The position numbers and the translations under genes are program-made. Under the pieces are notes generated by a model. It saw only the letters and a program-made list of their open reading frames with translations. It had not been told where the DNA came from and did not search any database. A stretch of DNA of 64,000 bases. It comes from Plasmodium coatneyi (taxonomy: Eukaryota > Apicomplexa > Aconoidasida > Haemosporida > Plasmodiidae). The stretch spans positions 372,001 to 436,000 of the forward strand of contig NC_033557.1 of the NCBI RefSeq assembly GCF_001680005.1. The letters run 5' to 3'. This document shows positions 30,658 through 43,398 of the stretch, piece by piece; positions within the stretch are counted from its first letter, which is position 1; every line of letters starts with the position of its first letter.

Positions 30658-32333
30658 TATACGATTAGAAGGGGGGGAAAAAAAAAGGAGCACTTCCACA
30701 CAATAAAACTTGCTAAAAACACTCCCCTTTTGTGTGAAAAAAAATGGATAAGAAGAAAATGGGAATGAAAAAAAAAAAATTGCAAAAAAGGGCAAATTGA
30801 TAAAAAAAGATAGAATGCGGCAAAATGACAAAGCTTGGGGAAGCAAAATTTCTTGGGCATTCCTCAGGCCCACGAAGACGTTTTTTTTTTTACTTTTCGA
30901 AAGAATGCAAAAATGGCAACATTACAAATGCGAAATGATCTTTAATTTTTTGCTCTATCTTCACAAAGGAAAAAAAAAAAATATAATTACACGAGGTCCG
31001 CGTTTATTCCTATACCACTTCGTAGTGACACGACGCCCCTCATTTATGTGCCGAGGGGACCATTCACATACCCCCACTGCAGCACTTTGCAAAAAAAAAA
31101 AAAAAAAAAAAAAGCTACGCACGAAAAGGTTAACGGTCACGCATAATACGTGATTTAGCAGAAATAGGTAACCCTTAAAAAGGAAGAAAAAACACAGGAC
31201 CTTTCTTCCCTTATCTTCCTCCTTAAAGGCAAAATTTTTAGTGAGGTTATTTTCCTCCACGTGAAAAATAAAAGGCGGGAAGTGGCCAGGTCACATGGGA
31301 AAAAAAAAAAATTCAGGACAAATATACACATGCTGTGTTGCGTTCTTTTTTTCATTTCACCGGGTGGGGGGAAATCAAGACTGGAACAAATGCACACCTA
31401 GACATGGAACTGTTCTTTTTTTCTGTGCAGAAAAATGGCGCCTTCCTTTTGTGGCGCCCAAGTGACCCACCAAAGGTACCCGCAAAACGTGTGAACCACG
31501 GAGGAAAGAGTTCCCCACCGGAAAAAAAATTACCAAAATGTAAACCCCCACTAAATGAACGCACACCTGCCAGCGTGACAGGAAGTGAAAATGTTCCCTA
31601 CCTTCATGGGAGTCTACCAACCCAATGGTTGCACCTTTCATCAAGTAGTCCCCACGACGTTGACCTGCACAGTACGGCCAACACGTGCCTATAGTTCCCT
31701 CTTCACAAAAAAAAAAAAAAAAAGTACCCCATCGGTTCCCCTAACAACAGCTCACTCCATATCATCCTTATCGTTGCAGAAAAGTTGTGACCTCCAAAAT
31801 AGTCCATTTTGGGCTACCGATCAGCTCAGCCAATGAGGGAAGGGTACGATAAAGGGGTACGTGTTTAACACAAAGGTGTGGTGCTGATCTTTGCTCAATA
31901 GCCTCATTGCACTGCTTCGCTGGTGCGTTCCTAAAGATGGTTATTTCTCCGTTTCTTCGAACTTCCACGCATGAAGGTTGCCGCAGGAGGTGCACACCCC
32001 GCTTTGCAGGAATAGCGTTCCACCTTCTGCGAAACTGCACCATTGGGGTGTTTACTGCGCCACTTTTCCGCCTTCCCGAAAACGAAAAACGCGGGGCCAG
32101 GGGGGAACTCTACGCGCCTCTCAAAGGGGCAACTCGTTTATACAAATGAGGGACGCCTTGCGCGTATGCTGGCGTGTTAGGAAAAAAAAAAAAAAAAAAA
32201 ATTAGCACAACTTCACCGTTGTCACTGTCAATGTCCCTGTCGATGTTGCTAACCATGTTGCCATCCCCGTTGCAAGTGTGCAGCTGCACCGCCCACTCAA
32301 CAGTGTAGATCCACCCACGGGGGCGACCACACA
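30658..32333. other. Divergent promoter region
   Basis: This is the shared upstream region of the carboxypeptidase (minus) and the 32,334 gene (plus). Poly(A) tracts lie at about 30,766, 31,091, 31,708 and 32,180. No gene is supported. Confidence 0.6.
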
Positions 32334-35300
32334 ATGGAGTCTCGACACGATTACGACGCAGTGAACTGCCTCATATCTCTCACCAAGAGCCGCAGTATAC
32401 AGATGGACCTCACAATAGTAAAAAAAATACACAAGCTAATTAGGAAAAACAAAATAACTTGCTACGTAAACCTTTTCGACGTGGCAGAAAATGTATTCGC
32501 CAGTATAGCGTCCATCCTATGTAACAAGGTGAGGGTAGCTGTTTACCTTTTAAGAAGAAAGAAAGATGTTGCACATGTTGAGGATCCTCTTCTGAATGAA
32601 GCTACCTGGGGGAACAACCCCCCCCTCAGTGACTACTTAAAAGGGTATGACATGTGTAGCAGTGAGAGGTGCCGCTTAACCATTGTATACTATGTAAAGT
32701 CGCTCTCTTTTTGCTTTGAAAAAATTGGCAAAGCGGATAGACAAACCTTCTTCACCAACCTGAATAACCTTTCCATGTTGCTTACAATCGGTCTGAAAGA
32801 AACGGACAGCTGCAGTGAGTCCTTCCAAATAGCAGTGCTGAAATACGCCAAGAATCTCTTCCTGCGTGTTTACCCCGATGATATGTTCCAACACCTGGAT
32901 GAAGCTGACATAGCCAAAGCGCAACAATCGGTTAGCAATTCTACACACCATCCATATGGACACCACAAATCGGAAGAAAAAAAAAAAGACCTCGATGCAT
33001 TCTTCTGTCTCATGAAGGTCATCCAAACTGTTTTGCAAAACATAATCCAAAAAAAAAAAAAAATTAAATTCAAAAATATAAAGTTACTATTTATCATCCT
33101 GAAGAAGATAAAAAAGAATGTCCTCACATTGAAAATTTGTTTTGGAGCCATCAGCTTAAATCTCTTCCTCCTTTATCGAACTTGCCATGCGAAGGACATT
33201 CAAAAATTGATCGTAAAAATGTTTGCCATGTGTGTGGACAGAATATTGCTTTTTTGCCTGAACGGTCAGGTAAAATTGGGGGAAACGAACTTGGGAGGGG
33301 ACCCCAAATGGGGCCGTTCGCCCACATGGCCAGGTGAACAGGAATATCTCTCCTCTATGCAAGGTTTGGGAGGCCCACCCAAAAGGCCATCTTCTGCCTC
33401 GTTTGTTGGACAGAACCATTTTACCTTGAGTAAGCAGAGAAAGACGCAATTGGGCCAACAGGTAGACGAACTGGTAGGCGAAGCGATCCACACCCCACGG
33501 TGCAACACACCCATAGACCAATCAACCGAAGACAAAACGATCATCGCGAATGTCTACTTCATCTGCTACTACGTGCTCACAAACTATGAGGACGAGATTG
33601 TCACAGAGGTTTCCCACCTCTGCAAAATTATAATAAAGTATTGGTACATGCTGCACAAGAACTTGGTTATGACGGGCTACTTTGTCCTTCTCTCTGAACT
33701 TCTTTCCGAGGGAGGAGACTCCTTTGCTGCTCGGTTGGAGCTCCTCCTGGGCAGTAGACACTTCGCTAACCTTTTGGATGTTCACAAGTTAAGCGTTCAT
33801 CCGTTGGGTGGAGTGCAGCAGAGGGGAGGTGACAGCAGCGATTCAGGTAATGTTCCAGGTGTAAACGAACAGGGGGAGCCCCATCTACCCACCCTGCAGG
33901 ATGACCTCCACGCCATCTTCACAAACCTCATAAAGTCGCTGCGGTCGGATGAGCACCCCCTTATCCACCTCGACCCCGAGGAAAATTGCACCCTGGAACG
34001 GTTAAATGAAAATATGGGTACCTACTACTTTAGGCACCTCTACAACGTGTTTATGTTGAGAAGGCAAAACGAAGTGTACCTTCTTCGGTTTCTGAGGGGC
34101 TATCTGTACTTCCATTTTTTTAATAGCCACACAGATGAAGTGCCAGTTGTGAGGGAACACTTCTCTGTAAAGTATTTCCTCTCCCTCTACGAAACGTCCA
34201 ATGTGGGTTGTGTGAATAGGGGGACCTACCCCCCACAGTGCGATTCCTCCTCCATCCTCAGCGAGGACAATTCGTTATATTCCCTAAACCTGTATGAACA
34301 GGTAGATCATGGGGGAAGCTATTTCCCAGGTGATAAGTCTAACTGGACTCAAATCAGATTTTCCCGTTTTCGAAACATCAAGGACGGTTTGAAGTTGCAG
34401 GACGTGGGGTGAGTCCTACTCCGGCGAACGATGACGCGAGATGGGTTTCTTGTCGACCTGTGCGTCTCTTCACCAATTAGCCACATCTTTACTACATCAC
34501 CCCTTCTTTACTTGATCATCCCATCGCAGACTCATTGGAGAGGTGAGCATCCTCTTCTTCCTCCTCTCGAGCGAAAGCGAACTGGAGAACCACCTGAACG
34601 AAATCATGTTTACCACGTGGGACAACTGCACGGAAGGCACCGGAAGGGGGACAAAAAGTGAAGAACTCGTTTTAACGAACAAGTGGTGGAAGGACATCCA
34701 TCACTTCACCAACGCTATCGATTGGGGGAAGGGAAGGAACTCAGAGGAGGGGACATGTAACACATCTCAAGCAGACACGGCAAGAGATTTAACCCCCACG
34801 GGTGATGCATACAGGGAAGAGGAGGAACCCCCCCTTAAGCGAAAATGCAAGTGCCTCCACTTTATCAACTTTTATATGGACGCCCTCATAGTGATGCTCT
34901 GCACACATGCTGGAGTTCAGTTCGAAGGGGAAAATCAAACAGAGACAACCCCAGTTATGCCGCACAACCAACCCGTTTGTGAACAGGTCCTACAGAACGA
35001 CCTGGTGAAAGACGTCATGCAAGAATATACCAACCTTCAAAAGGGCTACTTTTATTTAGCCCTTCAAATGAAATTGTCTCGAGAAACTCCTAACTTTAGG
35101 ATGATCATGGAGAGGGTATTCTCCTTCCTAACATCCAAGAGGGTGAAAAAGGCGCACCATATGGATGGGGCTGATGAGGTGGACCTACGCCAGTACTACC
35201 TCTCCCTCTTGCTAATATGCATGAACAAATGCTTCTGTGTGTCATCCCTGTGTGGGTATCAAGATTTGGTTGAAAAATATTTCTGTAAAAATTTTGTTTT

Positions 35301-37116
35301 TTTCTTGTTAAACGTGAGTAACAGCTGTTCATATGTGAGGGAGCTGGCCGAGTATACGATACGGAATGTCCACCAGTGTCGCCATGGGGGAGTGCATACC
35401 GAAGTCTGGTCACCCAATGACAGTTGCATCTCCTCACACGCAGGGAGGAGGGGTGTTGTGTGCGTGCCCCCCCAGGGGAACCGCATGGAAGACATCCTAA
35501 ACCAGAACAGCGAAGCTATATCAGCCTACATATACAAAAAAATAATAAACATGGATTCATTACACAGTTTGAGAAAATTTTCCACGCTGACGCAGTTCCT
35601 GGTGGTGAACCATTTTTACCACATTTATCTGTTCAAGGATATTTGCGTGCACATGATAAAGTACGCCAGGAGAATGCAGTTCCTTCGTCTGGATCGACAG
35701 AGGAAGGACGAAATGACGGTAATCATGCTGTCTCTTTTTAATCATGTCCTCTACTTGTTTTATGAGCATATCAGTCGGAAGAGGGTGAAATTGTGTGTGA
35801 AGGGGAACTACGTGGAGCAGGTGAAGAATCGCCTCCTTCACGGAGAAACGCGCGTGAATTTTACTCACCTGAAGGGGGCAGTTCGGAGCAGTGAAGACAG
35901 CGTTGACCAAAGTGTTGACCAAAACGTTAACCGACACGGCCACACAACTGCAGCGGTTCACGCCCCACCTGGCAAAGGAACCCCCCGCAGCATACTCCAC
36001 AGACACGCTGAGCAGAAAAAGAAGAAGAAACTATTTTTACGCAACTCACTTTTATTCAAATTTCACGCAGACCTCTTCAATGTGATCCACCCAGACACAG
36101 TAACAAGTGACGATGCCAAGACGGACTGCATTAACAAAATAGAAGAATACATGAAAAGTATTGTAAAAAAAGCAAGGGAGAACATTCCGTGTGAGAGGCT
36201 TGTCAACATCCTTGTAGACGATGATTTCTACGACTTGTATGAGGAAGAAGGGGGGAGGAACACCAGTCCACCAAGGAATCCTGACGGAGTTTCTACAAAG
36301 GACCTTAAAGACAATAACTACATCAGGGTGAGGAAGTACCACCAGGAGGTTCATTACCCCGATATCAGACACACGGCAGAGCATATTTTCCACTTTGCAA
36401 AGAAGTTTCTCTGCCATGAGGAGTAAGTTGAGGGAAACCAGAAGGCAGGGCAGCCCGCAACGTGGTCCATGACACAGTTGCGGTTCCATCGAGTGACGTG
36501 GTACACCCACGCATTCATATGTATGTCTCTTCCGATACACACCCATTTGCAGCGTCTACGTGCGATTCAGTGCCCACCTCTGCGTTCTACGATGCCTCTT
36601 CATCTTTTCAACGCGATTGTATGAGCTCTACCCGAAGATATACCAAGTAATTCACCACAGAAAAAAAAAAATGCTCTTTTGCACCACAGTACGATAAGGG
36701 CGAGTGAAGAAATCGCATTGCAATCATCATTGCACGTTTTCTTATTTCCCTTTCACGTCATTCTTTTTCCCCTTTTCCAGCTCTGGGGCTACGTAAAAAT
36801 CAACTTCAGAAAAAACGACTACATGAACGACATAGTCCTGTTGAACATAATTAATTACGTGGCAACCATCGATGAGAAATTCTCCCCAAATCTGTAAGTC
36901 GAAAAGGAAAAAAGGAGGAGGTGCACTCCTGCACATGCCTAACGTGGGTGGACACATATTGGTTGCCTGAATGGACGTCCCGTCTGCCCTCCCGTCGATG
37001 GGGAAGCGTCCACACACGCGTCCTTATTCCCGCATGGGAAGAAACGGCAATATCTGCACTTTTTTCCATTTTTTCCCTTTTTGCCTGACCTGTTCAGGCG
37101 ATTTTTATGTCATATA

Positions 37117-37150
<34 letters not shown>

Positions 37151-38058
37151 TTTGTTCCCCCTTTTTTTTTAGCATCCTTGGCGACATCATACCGGAGCTT
37201 TTCCGCAAAATGGAGAAGTTCGAAATGGGAAAGGAGATGCCCAAGCAGAGCTTCGAGCACAGGTGAGACCATCCCCTGGGGGGAAAATTCCTACATGTGT
37301 GAAGCGTGTGTGTATGTACACATGTGCATAACCATGCTGATGTGACTACCACCCCTACACACACCCACACAGGTTCCTCCTGAATGCAATGCTACTCCTC
37401 GTGAATGTGTCGAAGGAGGAAAGCTGCTTCGAACAGATTCACCCCTTTGTTACTTACTTTTGCCTAAAGTGTCTGCGCGAAGGAGTGGACGAACAGATTA
37501 AGAGGCTCGCCCTAAACATTATTTGCAACTTTTTCCTCATTGACATTCCAAAGGTACAGAAAAGCTTCCAAACGGATAGGAATGTCTGTTGCGACGTGGA
37601 CGTATGTTCGTGTAGTCCTTACGTTGGGCGAATTCATCACATGAAATGTTTTTATTTCCATTTTTTTTATGAACACTGCTATGCGACTTTTACAGATAAA
37701 CCGAGCAATACAAAACCTGCGCATCGTTAAAGAGAGGATTAACCAAACGTACGGAAACAATGGAACTGGAACCGAAGACGAAAATTTAAGAGCCCTATTC
37801 CATGGAAGTATCCTTAACGACGTGTCCTTAGAGCAGCCGTTACTATTCCTTTCTTGTTTCCTGCAAGAGCAGAATCTGAGGGATGTCCTTTCTTTAGCAT
37901 TTCATGTCGATCACAGGATGGTTATTTTTTTGCTAACTTATTTTGAGTTTTTGCAAATGAAGTGCAGGTATAAATGTCGCTTGAACCAGCACTGCCTCCT
38001 CGTGTCCAGTCACTTCTTAGGGGAGGACCACGCAGGGCTGTCCCAATCTTTGGTGTGA
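32334..38058 (+). CDS. Large conserved Plasmodium protein, function unknown
   Basis: Seven exons keep one open frame: 32,334-34,408; 34,530-36,422; 36,553-36,646; 36,781-36,893; 37,173-37,262; 37,373-37,553; 37,696-38,058 (1,602 residues). Donors are GTGAGT, GTAAGT, GTAATT, GTAAGT, GTGAGA and GTACAG; acceptors follow pyrimidine runs. It starts MESRHDYDAVNCLISLTKSR. The sequence is largely helical in appearance, with repeated Leu/Ile/Phe-rich stretches such as LLMNAMLLLVNV-like and QIKRLALNIICNFF segments, which would suit a HEAT/ARM-like scaffold. That is only an impression. Low-complexity inserts and a short VDQ repeat (about 35,905) are present. I do not recognise a family. Its place fits PF3D7_0103500 as I recall the order. 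Confidence 0.8.
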
Positions 38059-38483
38059 AGCGTCGGCCTGGTGTAGGCAGGGTAAGTAGTCCCCCCCTGT
38101 TACGATATTATTTGTCACCCTCACCATTACGAACACTATTGTTATGGGTCGTTTCATTTTTCTTCCTTCCCCGAACCATAGCAACTCTCCTACCATTTTC
38201 AAAAATGACTCCAACGTGATGCGAACCGAACTGCAAAGCTGACTATTCAGCCATATGGATACGCGTTGCAGCTTATGTGCATCCCGCTGTAAGCTGCTCT
38301 GAAGCTGTTAATGAGGCCAATGCAGCGCAACGGATCATTTCGTTATTTTTCTTCCCTTCCGTTGTTTTCTTTTTGTGCTTTAAAGCTACTCCACTATCCA
38401 TTTTGTGCATTCACGTTGGCAACAACAATCAGGACGTTTCGCCTGCACATGGGGTAAATATAACATGTGAAGTGGCTTCAAAA

Positions 38484-38517
<34 letters not shown>

Positions 38518-38845
38518 TTAAGATACTTTCCCCTGTAGTGGGAATAAACTCTATTTTTTTTTCTCTCCACGTAGAAGTCCTTTTTTTTCGTTCATCGTAA
38601 GATTGACTTGTGCGTCCGCTTCGCTGCTTCGATGTTCCAACGCGCTCTACCAACGCAGGTGCACTTTCCCCCCTACGGTTACTCCACTAACGGGGGGCAA
38701 CAATCAGGTGTTACACTTCCTACATCGCTATGCTGGTAGATCGGATAAGCACAGGAAGGCTAACTCGCGGGGAGAGTAGGAACTACCGAAGCATCCCCCA
38801 AGTGTGTACCCCCCACCTGCTAGTGGGGAATGTCCGAACTGTTAA
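38059..38845. other. Intergenic region with long poly(T)
   Basis: It lies between two plus-strand genes. A poly(T) tract of about 29 bases lies at 38,488-38,517. Nothing coding is supported. Confidence 0.6.
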
Positions 38846-41800
38846 ATGCTCTCCCACCTTCTGTTAATTGCTTTCATTTTGAACCCCTTTGTGATAACCA
38901 GTCCCCTTGGTGGAACCCGTGCCAGGGGCAGATGTGCCCCCACGTTCATAAGAACCCACCCCTTTCAAATAGCAAAAAGTCAAATTCAACAATTGTACAG
39001 AAAAAAGGGGACTTATGTAATCCGTGCAAGAGGTGGGCACCACGAGAAGGAGAGTCGAAAAGGGACAAGACGAGACAAACGCAGAAATGGAAGCTCTAGT
39101 GACCACAGGGAAGATACTAAACCTAAGCGGGAATCTACCCCTATTAGCAAGGACTCCGTGAGGAAGCACGACAGACGCAAGCACACCTATAATACGTCCA
39201 GCATTTCAAACAGGAGAAAAAAAAAATATACAAAGGAGGAAGTCAAAGCGGAGAAGGAAAAACAGTTGAAAGGTAAGTTCAGGAGAAAAAAAAATTACCA
39301 GGGAATTCTAAAAAAGGAGAAGAAGCAGGACAGAAGGATCAACCATACGGATGGTGGTGAGGAGGTCGACAGGAAAACAGATCTGCCTAATGGCAGGGGG
39401 GGAGATTCGCCAAATGAGGGGGCCACCAGGGAAAAGCGAAACCGCGGTGGAAGGAGAACCAACCGAGGAAGACGAACCCTTTCTCAGAAGGAGCAGAAAA
39501 TCCTGGACATGTTTCAGAATGACCTGAACGAGTCTATTGAAAGGCTAAATAAAAAGACGAGAAAATATGAACTGTGCAGGCAAAATGAAAACTTGAAAAG
39601 CGGACTGCAGGGCAACGAAATACTACGCAAGGTATTATCGGTTGGCAGAAGCGGAAAGAGGAAAGAAGGGAGAAAACCGAGAGGGAGTCTTGCCAGTGAA
39701 GATTCTCCTCAGATGAATAGGGGCGTCTGCAAATATGTGGACGACATTAGCGATGACGCAGGGGGGGAACAAATTAAACATTCAGGTGAGAGGACCAAAA
39801 AGGAGAGAAACGCGCAACAGAAGGTGCAACTGCATTCATCACCATATCGAGAAGCAAGAACCCAAAAAGGGAACACACACAGTAAGGGAAGGAAGACAGC
39901 ATTGGAAGAAACGAACATGACAAAGTTGAGCCAAAGGAAGGGAAGAAACCACCCCCAGGAAGAAGACACTGATAAGGACGGAGAAACAAACGAAAGAATC
40001 CACAACGATGAAGTCGAAGGAGAAAACTTAAATCAAAAAAGGGCTGTTATTAAAATAGGAAAAAGTGTAGACCCCTTTAGAAGGAGAATTCACATCGATT
40101 ACGACAGTTGCTCTCTGAGCGATGAGGTGCGTAAACGACTGGCCAAGTTTAGCAGCATCATCGATTTGAATGCAAACGGAGGGGGGAAGAAGCGCAACAC
40201 AGAGGGGGGCACGACGGAGGAAGCAACGAAGGAAACAACAAAGGAAGAGACGAATTGCACGACGGAAGAGTACCGCACCTTTGCAGACCTAGGCATCTGT
40301 GACAACTTCCTGAACGTCTACTTAAAATACAACGGTATTGAAAAACCGACGGAATACCAAGCCAAGTTCATCCCGCTACTTATTCTTTTCATGAATAATG
40401 GCTATAGCGATTGGAGGAATTGCTCTGGTGGGAACGGAAAGATGGGGGAAGCAGCCAGCTTGGGAGGGGCCTACCCCCCTGTTGAGCGCATAATCTACGT
40501 GAACAAATACAACGAACGGAGTGGGAAACTCATTCGGACCTTCTTCCTTCATTGCCCCACGGGGACTGGAAAGACGTTCATATACGTCCTTCCTCTGTTC
40601 CAGCACATTATGAATGTGTGCTTTGGCGTGACCCCGTGTTTGGAGGAAGCGACAAAAGGGGGGCAGCCCGCATATGTTGGTGCGAATTCTGATGTAACTT
40701 CGAATGGCACATCCGCTTCGTGCACCGAATCAACCTCTTCTTATGAGAGCACCCCCCAAGACGGGGAAACCTTCTACGTGAGGAAGGAAATTAACGCCGA
40801 CGTGACTTCCTTTTTCTGCTCCAACGTGAAGCAAGAGGAGCAGCATTTTATCACCCAAAATAAGCGTAACGTAGCGGCAATGATGAACACCCTAATCAGG
40901 ATGAACCCCTCCGGGGAAGTGAAACAACCCAACTGTAATGACCACATGGTGGGAAAAAAAACCCCCCCGTCAGATAAGCACCCCAAAAATGACGTCCTAA
41001 TTGTTACATACAATAAAGAACTAGCCGTGCAGATATATCACCTGTGTAAAGATTTAATCGAATCGTTTTTCAAGTCTTCCAAGTCGAAGTTCTTCGAGTT
41101 TAATGACTCCCTCATGTGGTCCCACTTGCCCAACGTGGACCCGCAAAGGAAGACCTTACTGGAGCGCTTAAATGTGAACTTTAAAAAAAAAAAAAATTTT
41201 AACGTGCATTTACTAATAGGGGGGAACAACATCAAGTACCAGTTGAAGGGGTTGAAACGGCCCAAGGTGCACTTGACGGGGGAAATCGCACCAGAGGGGG
41301 AGGCATCGGTGGACCCATCCCAGGAACCCTTGCCCACAGTAGAAGAAGACCTCATCGAGCACGTGAACATCTACGTAGGAACACCAGGCAGGTTAGAAAG
41401 GCTAATCAATGAAAGGCAAATCATTAACCTGGAAAATATTTCAACCATCGTATTTGATGAATACGATTTTTTTTTTAATTCCTTTCGGGGGAAGGGTAGT
41501 GAAGAGACAAAGACAGACAAAAAACCTCACGTGGAAAATGAATTTTTTTCAAAAATATTAAGAAGCATATATAGTACTACGAAGAAGGGTCAGCCTGGGA
41601 AGGGTCCTCTCCCCCCGTGGACTTCCCTCACCAACGTCATTTGCTGCAGCGCAACTCCAGCGGTGTATTCCTACTTGACCTTCACACGGCATATCATTAC
41701 GACGAACTTTTTACGCCACCTCCATGGGGGGAACGAATCGGTGGGAAAGGGAGCAATTGTGCAGGAAGTAGCCCCAATGGGGGAAGCAGTACCTATGGAA

Positions 41801-43010
41801 GAAACAGTACCTGTGGAAGAAACAGTACATGTGGAGGGAGAAGCATCCAGTGGAGGGTACTCACGTCGAAAAAGCCTCCCACCGGGGGACCGACCCCCCA
41901 TTGACCGCAAACTGGAGGAAAGTATGTTAAACGGATTGTTCAACCTAAAGGAGTTCGGAAAGATTCCCGAGAACCTGATTCACCTAAATTACACCTACGA
42001 TAAGAGGAACCGAGAATGGAGCAACAGCGCCACAATAAACTTTTTAAATGTACTCTTTTCGAACCCCCTGCGGAAGAACGTCCTGGTGTTTTGCAATACC
42101 AAGGTAAGGGCGAACAAAACGCGTGCATACATATGCGTTTATATATATATGTATATGTGTGTGTATGTGTGTGTGCTTGTGCTGTGCAGAGGGCTGTCCC
42201 CGTTTGACTGGGGTGAAGTCCGCTTGGACCGAATCATCATATCGTTGGGGGGATTGCACAGTTGATGTGCCACCGTGTCGATATGGCGTTACGCCTGCAC
42301 ACACCACTTAACCGATTAACCGATTCGCTGTTTGGTCCACCTTAGAAACGCGTCATGGACCTGTGGAGCCTCTTCCGGAACCGATTCGACGTAGATATCC
42401 AGACCATCTTCGCAGAGAAAGACAAAAAAAGAAAAAAAATATTCAAGGCTATTAACTACGCCAACTTTTTTAAGAACGACCTGGTGGATTACAAAAATTT
42501 GAAAAAATACGTGAACTTTATGTTCCTCTCGACAAACTTGCTCTACCGGGGGATCAACTGCATGGGCTTCACCACCATCGTGAACTTTGATATGCCTTCA
42601 GGTGAGTCTCGCATTGCATATAGGCAGCTCTCTACGTCACTGCATTTGTGTGGACATATACACACCATTACATGCGATTTTCCCCTCTTGTAGACCCCAC
42701 GGAGTACGTCCACCGGTGCGGAAGAATAGGAAGGATTAACAACAAGGGCATCATCATTAACATTTTTGAAAAGAGCTTTCGGCGCACATACAAGAGAAGG
42801 ATCTTTTCCAAGCTGGGCATCCATCCTTACGACGTCGACTGCTACATGAACAATCTGTTCACGCTGGGGGGGGACGAACTTCAGGGCGACGTCGGGAAAG
42901 AAGTTTGGAAAGAAATTGACGACGTTGTCGAAGTTGAATCGAAAGTGGGCTCTGTGACTCACTCCACGGCCCTCCCAAACGGTAGCACCCACAGGGAGGG
43001 CAACCCCTAA
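38846..43010 (+). CDS. DEAD-like ATP-dependent RNA helicase with organelle-type leader
   Basis: Three exons, 38,846-42,103, 42,346-42,601 and 42,694-43,010, give 1,276 residues. Helicase motifs appear in order: a Q-motif-like GIEKPTEYQAKFIP; motif I CPTGTGKT (K576); IVTYNKELAVQIY; TPGRLERLI; motif II D871-E-Y-D; motif III CSATP; VLVFCNTK; motif V STNLLYRGIN; motif VI HRCGRIGR. Motif II is DEYD rather than DEAD. The N terminus MLSHLLLIAFILNPFVIT is hydrophobic and is followed by a basic, Asn/Lys/Arg-rich region. That resembles the two-part leader of apicoplast proteins, but targeting is inference. An 18-base tandem repeat at 41,783-41,840 encodes VPxEET-like units. Confidence 0.88.
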
Positions 43011-43398
43011 AACGCTCCGCGCGTGACGGAAAGGGTGCCAACAAAATTTCATCCAGCCCCAAAAGGCGGCAACGCAACACCCTGTACCGAGTTTGCCTTT
43101 TTTTTCGTATTTTTCTTTTTTTCATTCGAATTGCTCCCACCATCAAATGGGTACCCAACAAAGGGGTGCTTTGTAGATATGCCTAGTTTGTTTCTCCCGC
43201 GCGATTTTGCACAAGCCAAGTGGAATTTTTTTTTTTTTTTTTTTTTTTTTTTCCGATGATCCACTGCCCGATAGTGCATACATTTGAGTGTAACATTTTT
43301 TTGGCTAGCTGGATTATACTACACGATCGTGTGGGTAGTTTTTCGTGCACATCTTTTACCTCCCTTCCCCCCTATTGACCACGCTGTTATTTTCCCCG
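43011..43398. other. Short intergenic region
   Basis: It lies between the helicase and the kinase gene, both on the plus strand. A poly(T) tract of about 26 bases lies at 43,226-43,252. Confidence 0.6.

Noticed and set aside
35105..36546. Minus-strand open frames opposite the 32,334 gene
   Set aside because: They are antisense shadows of a well-supported multi-exon gene.
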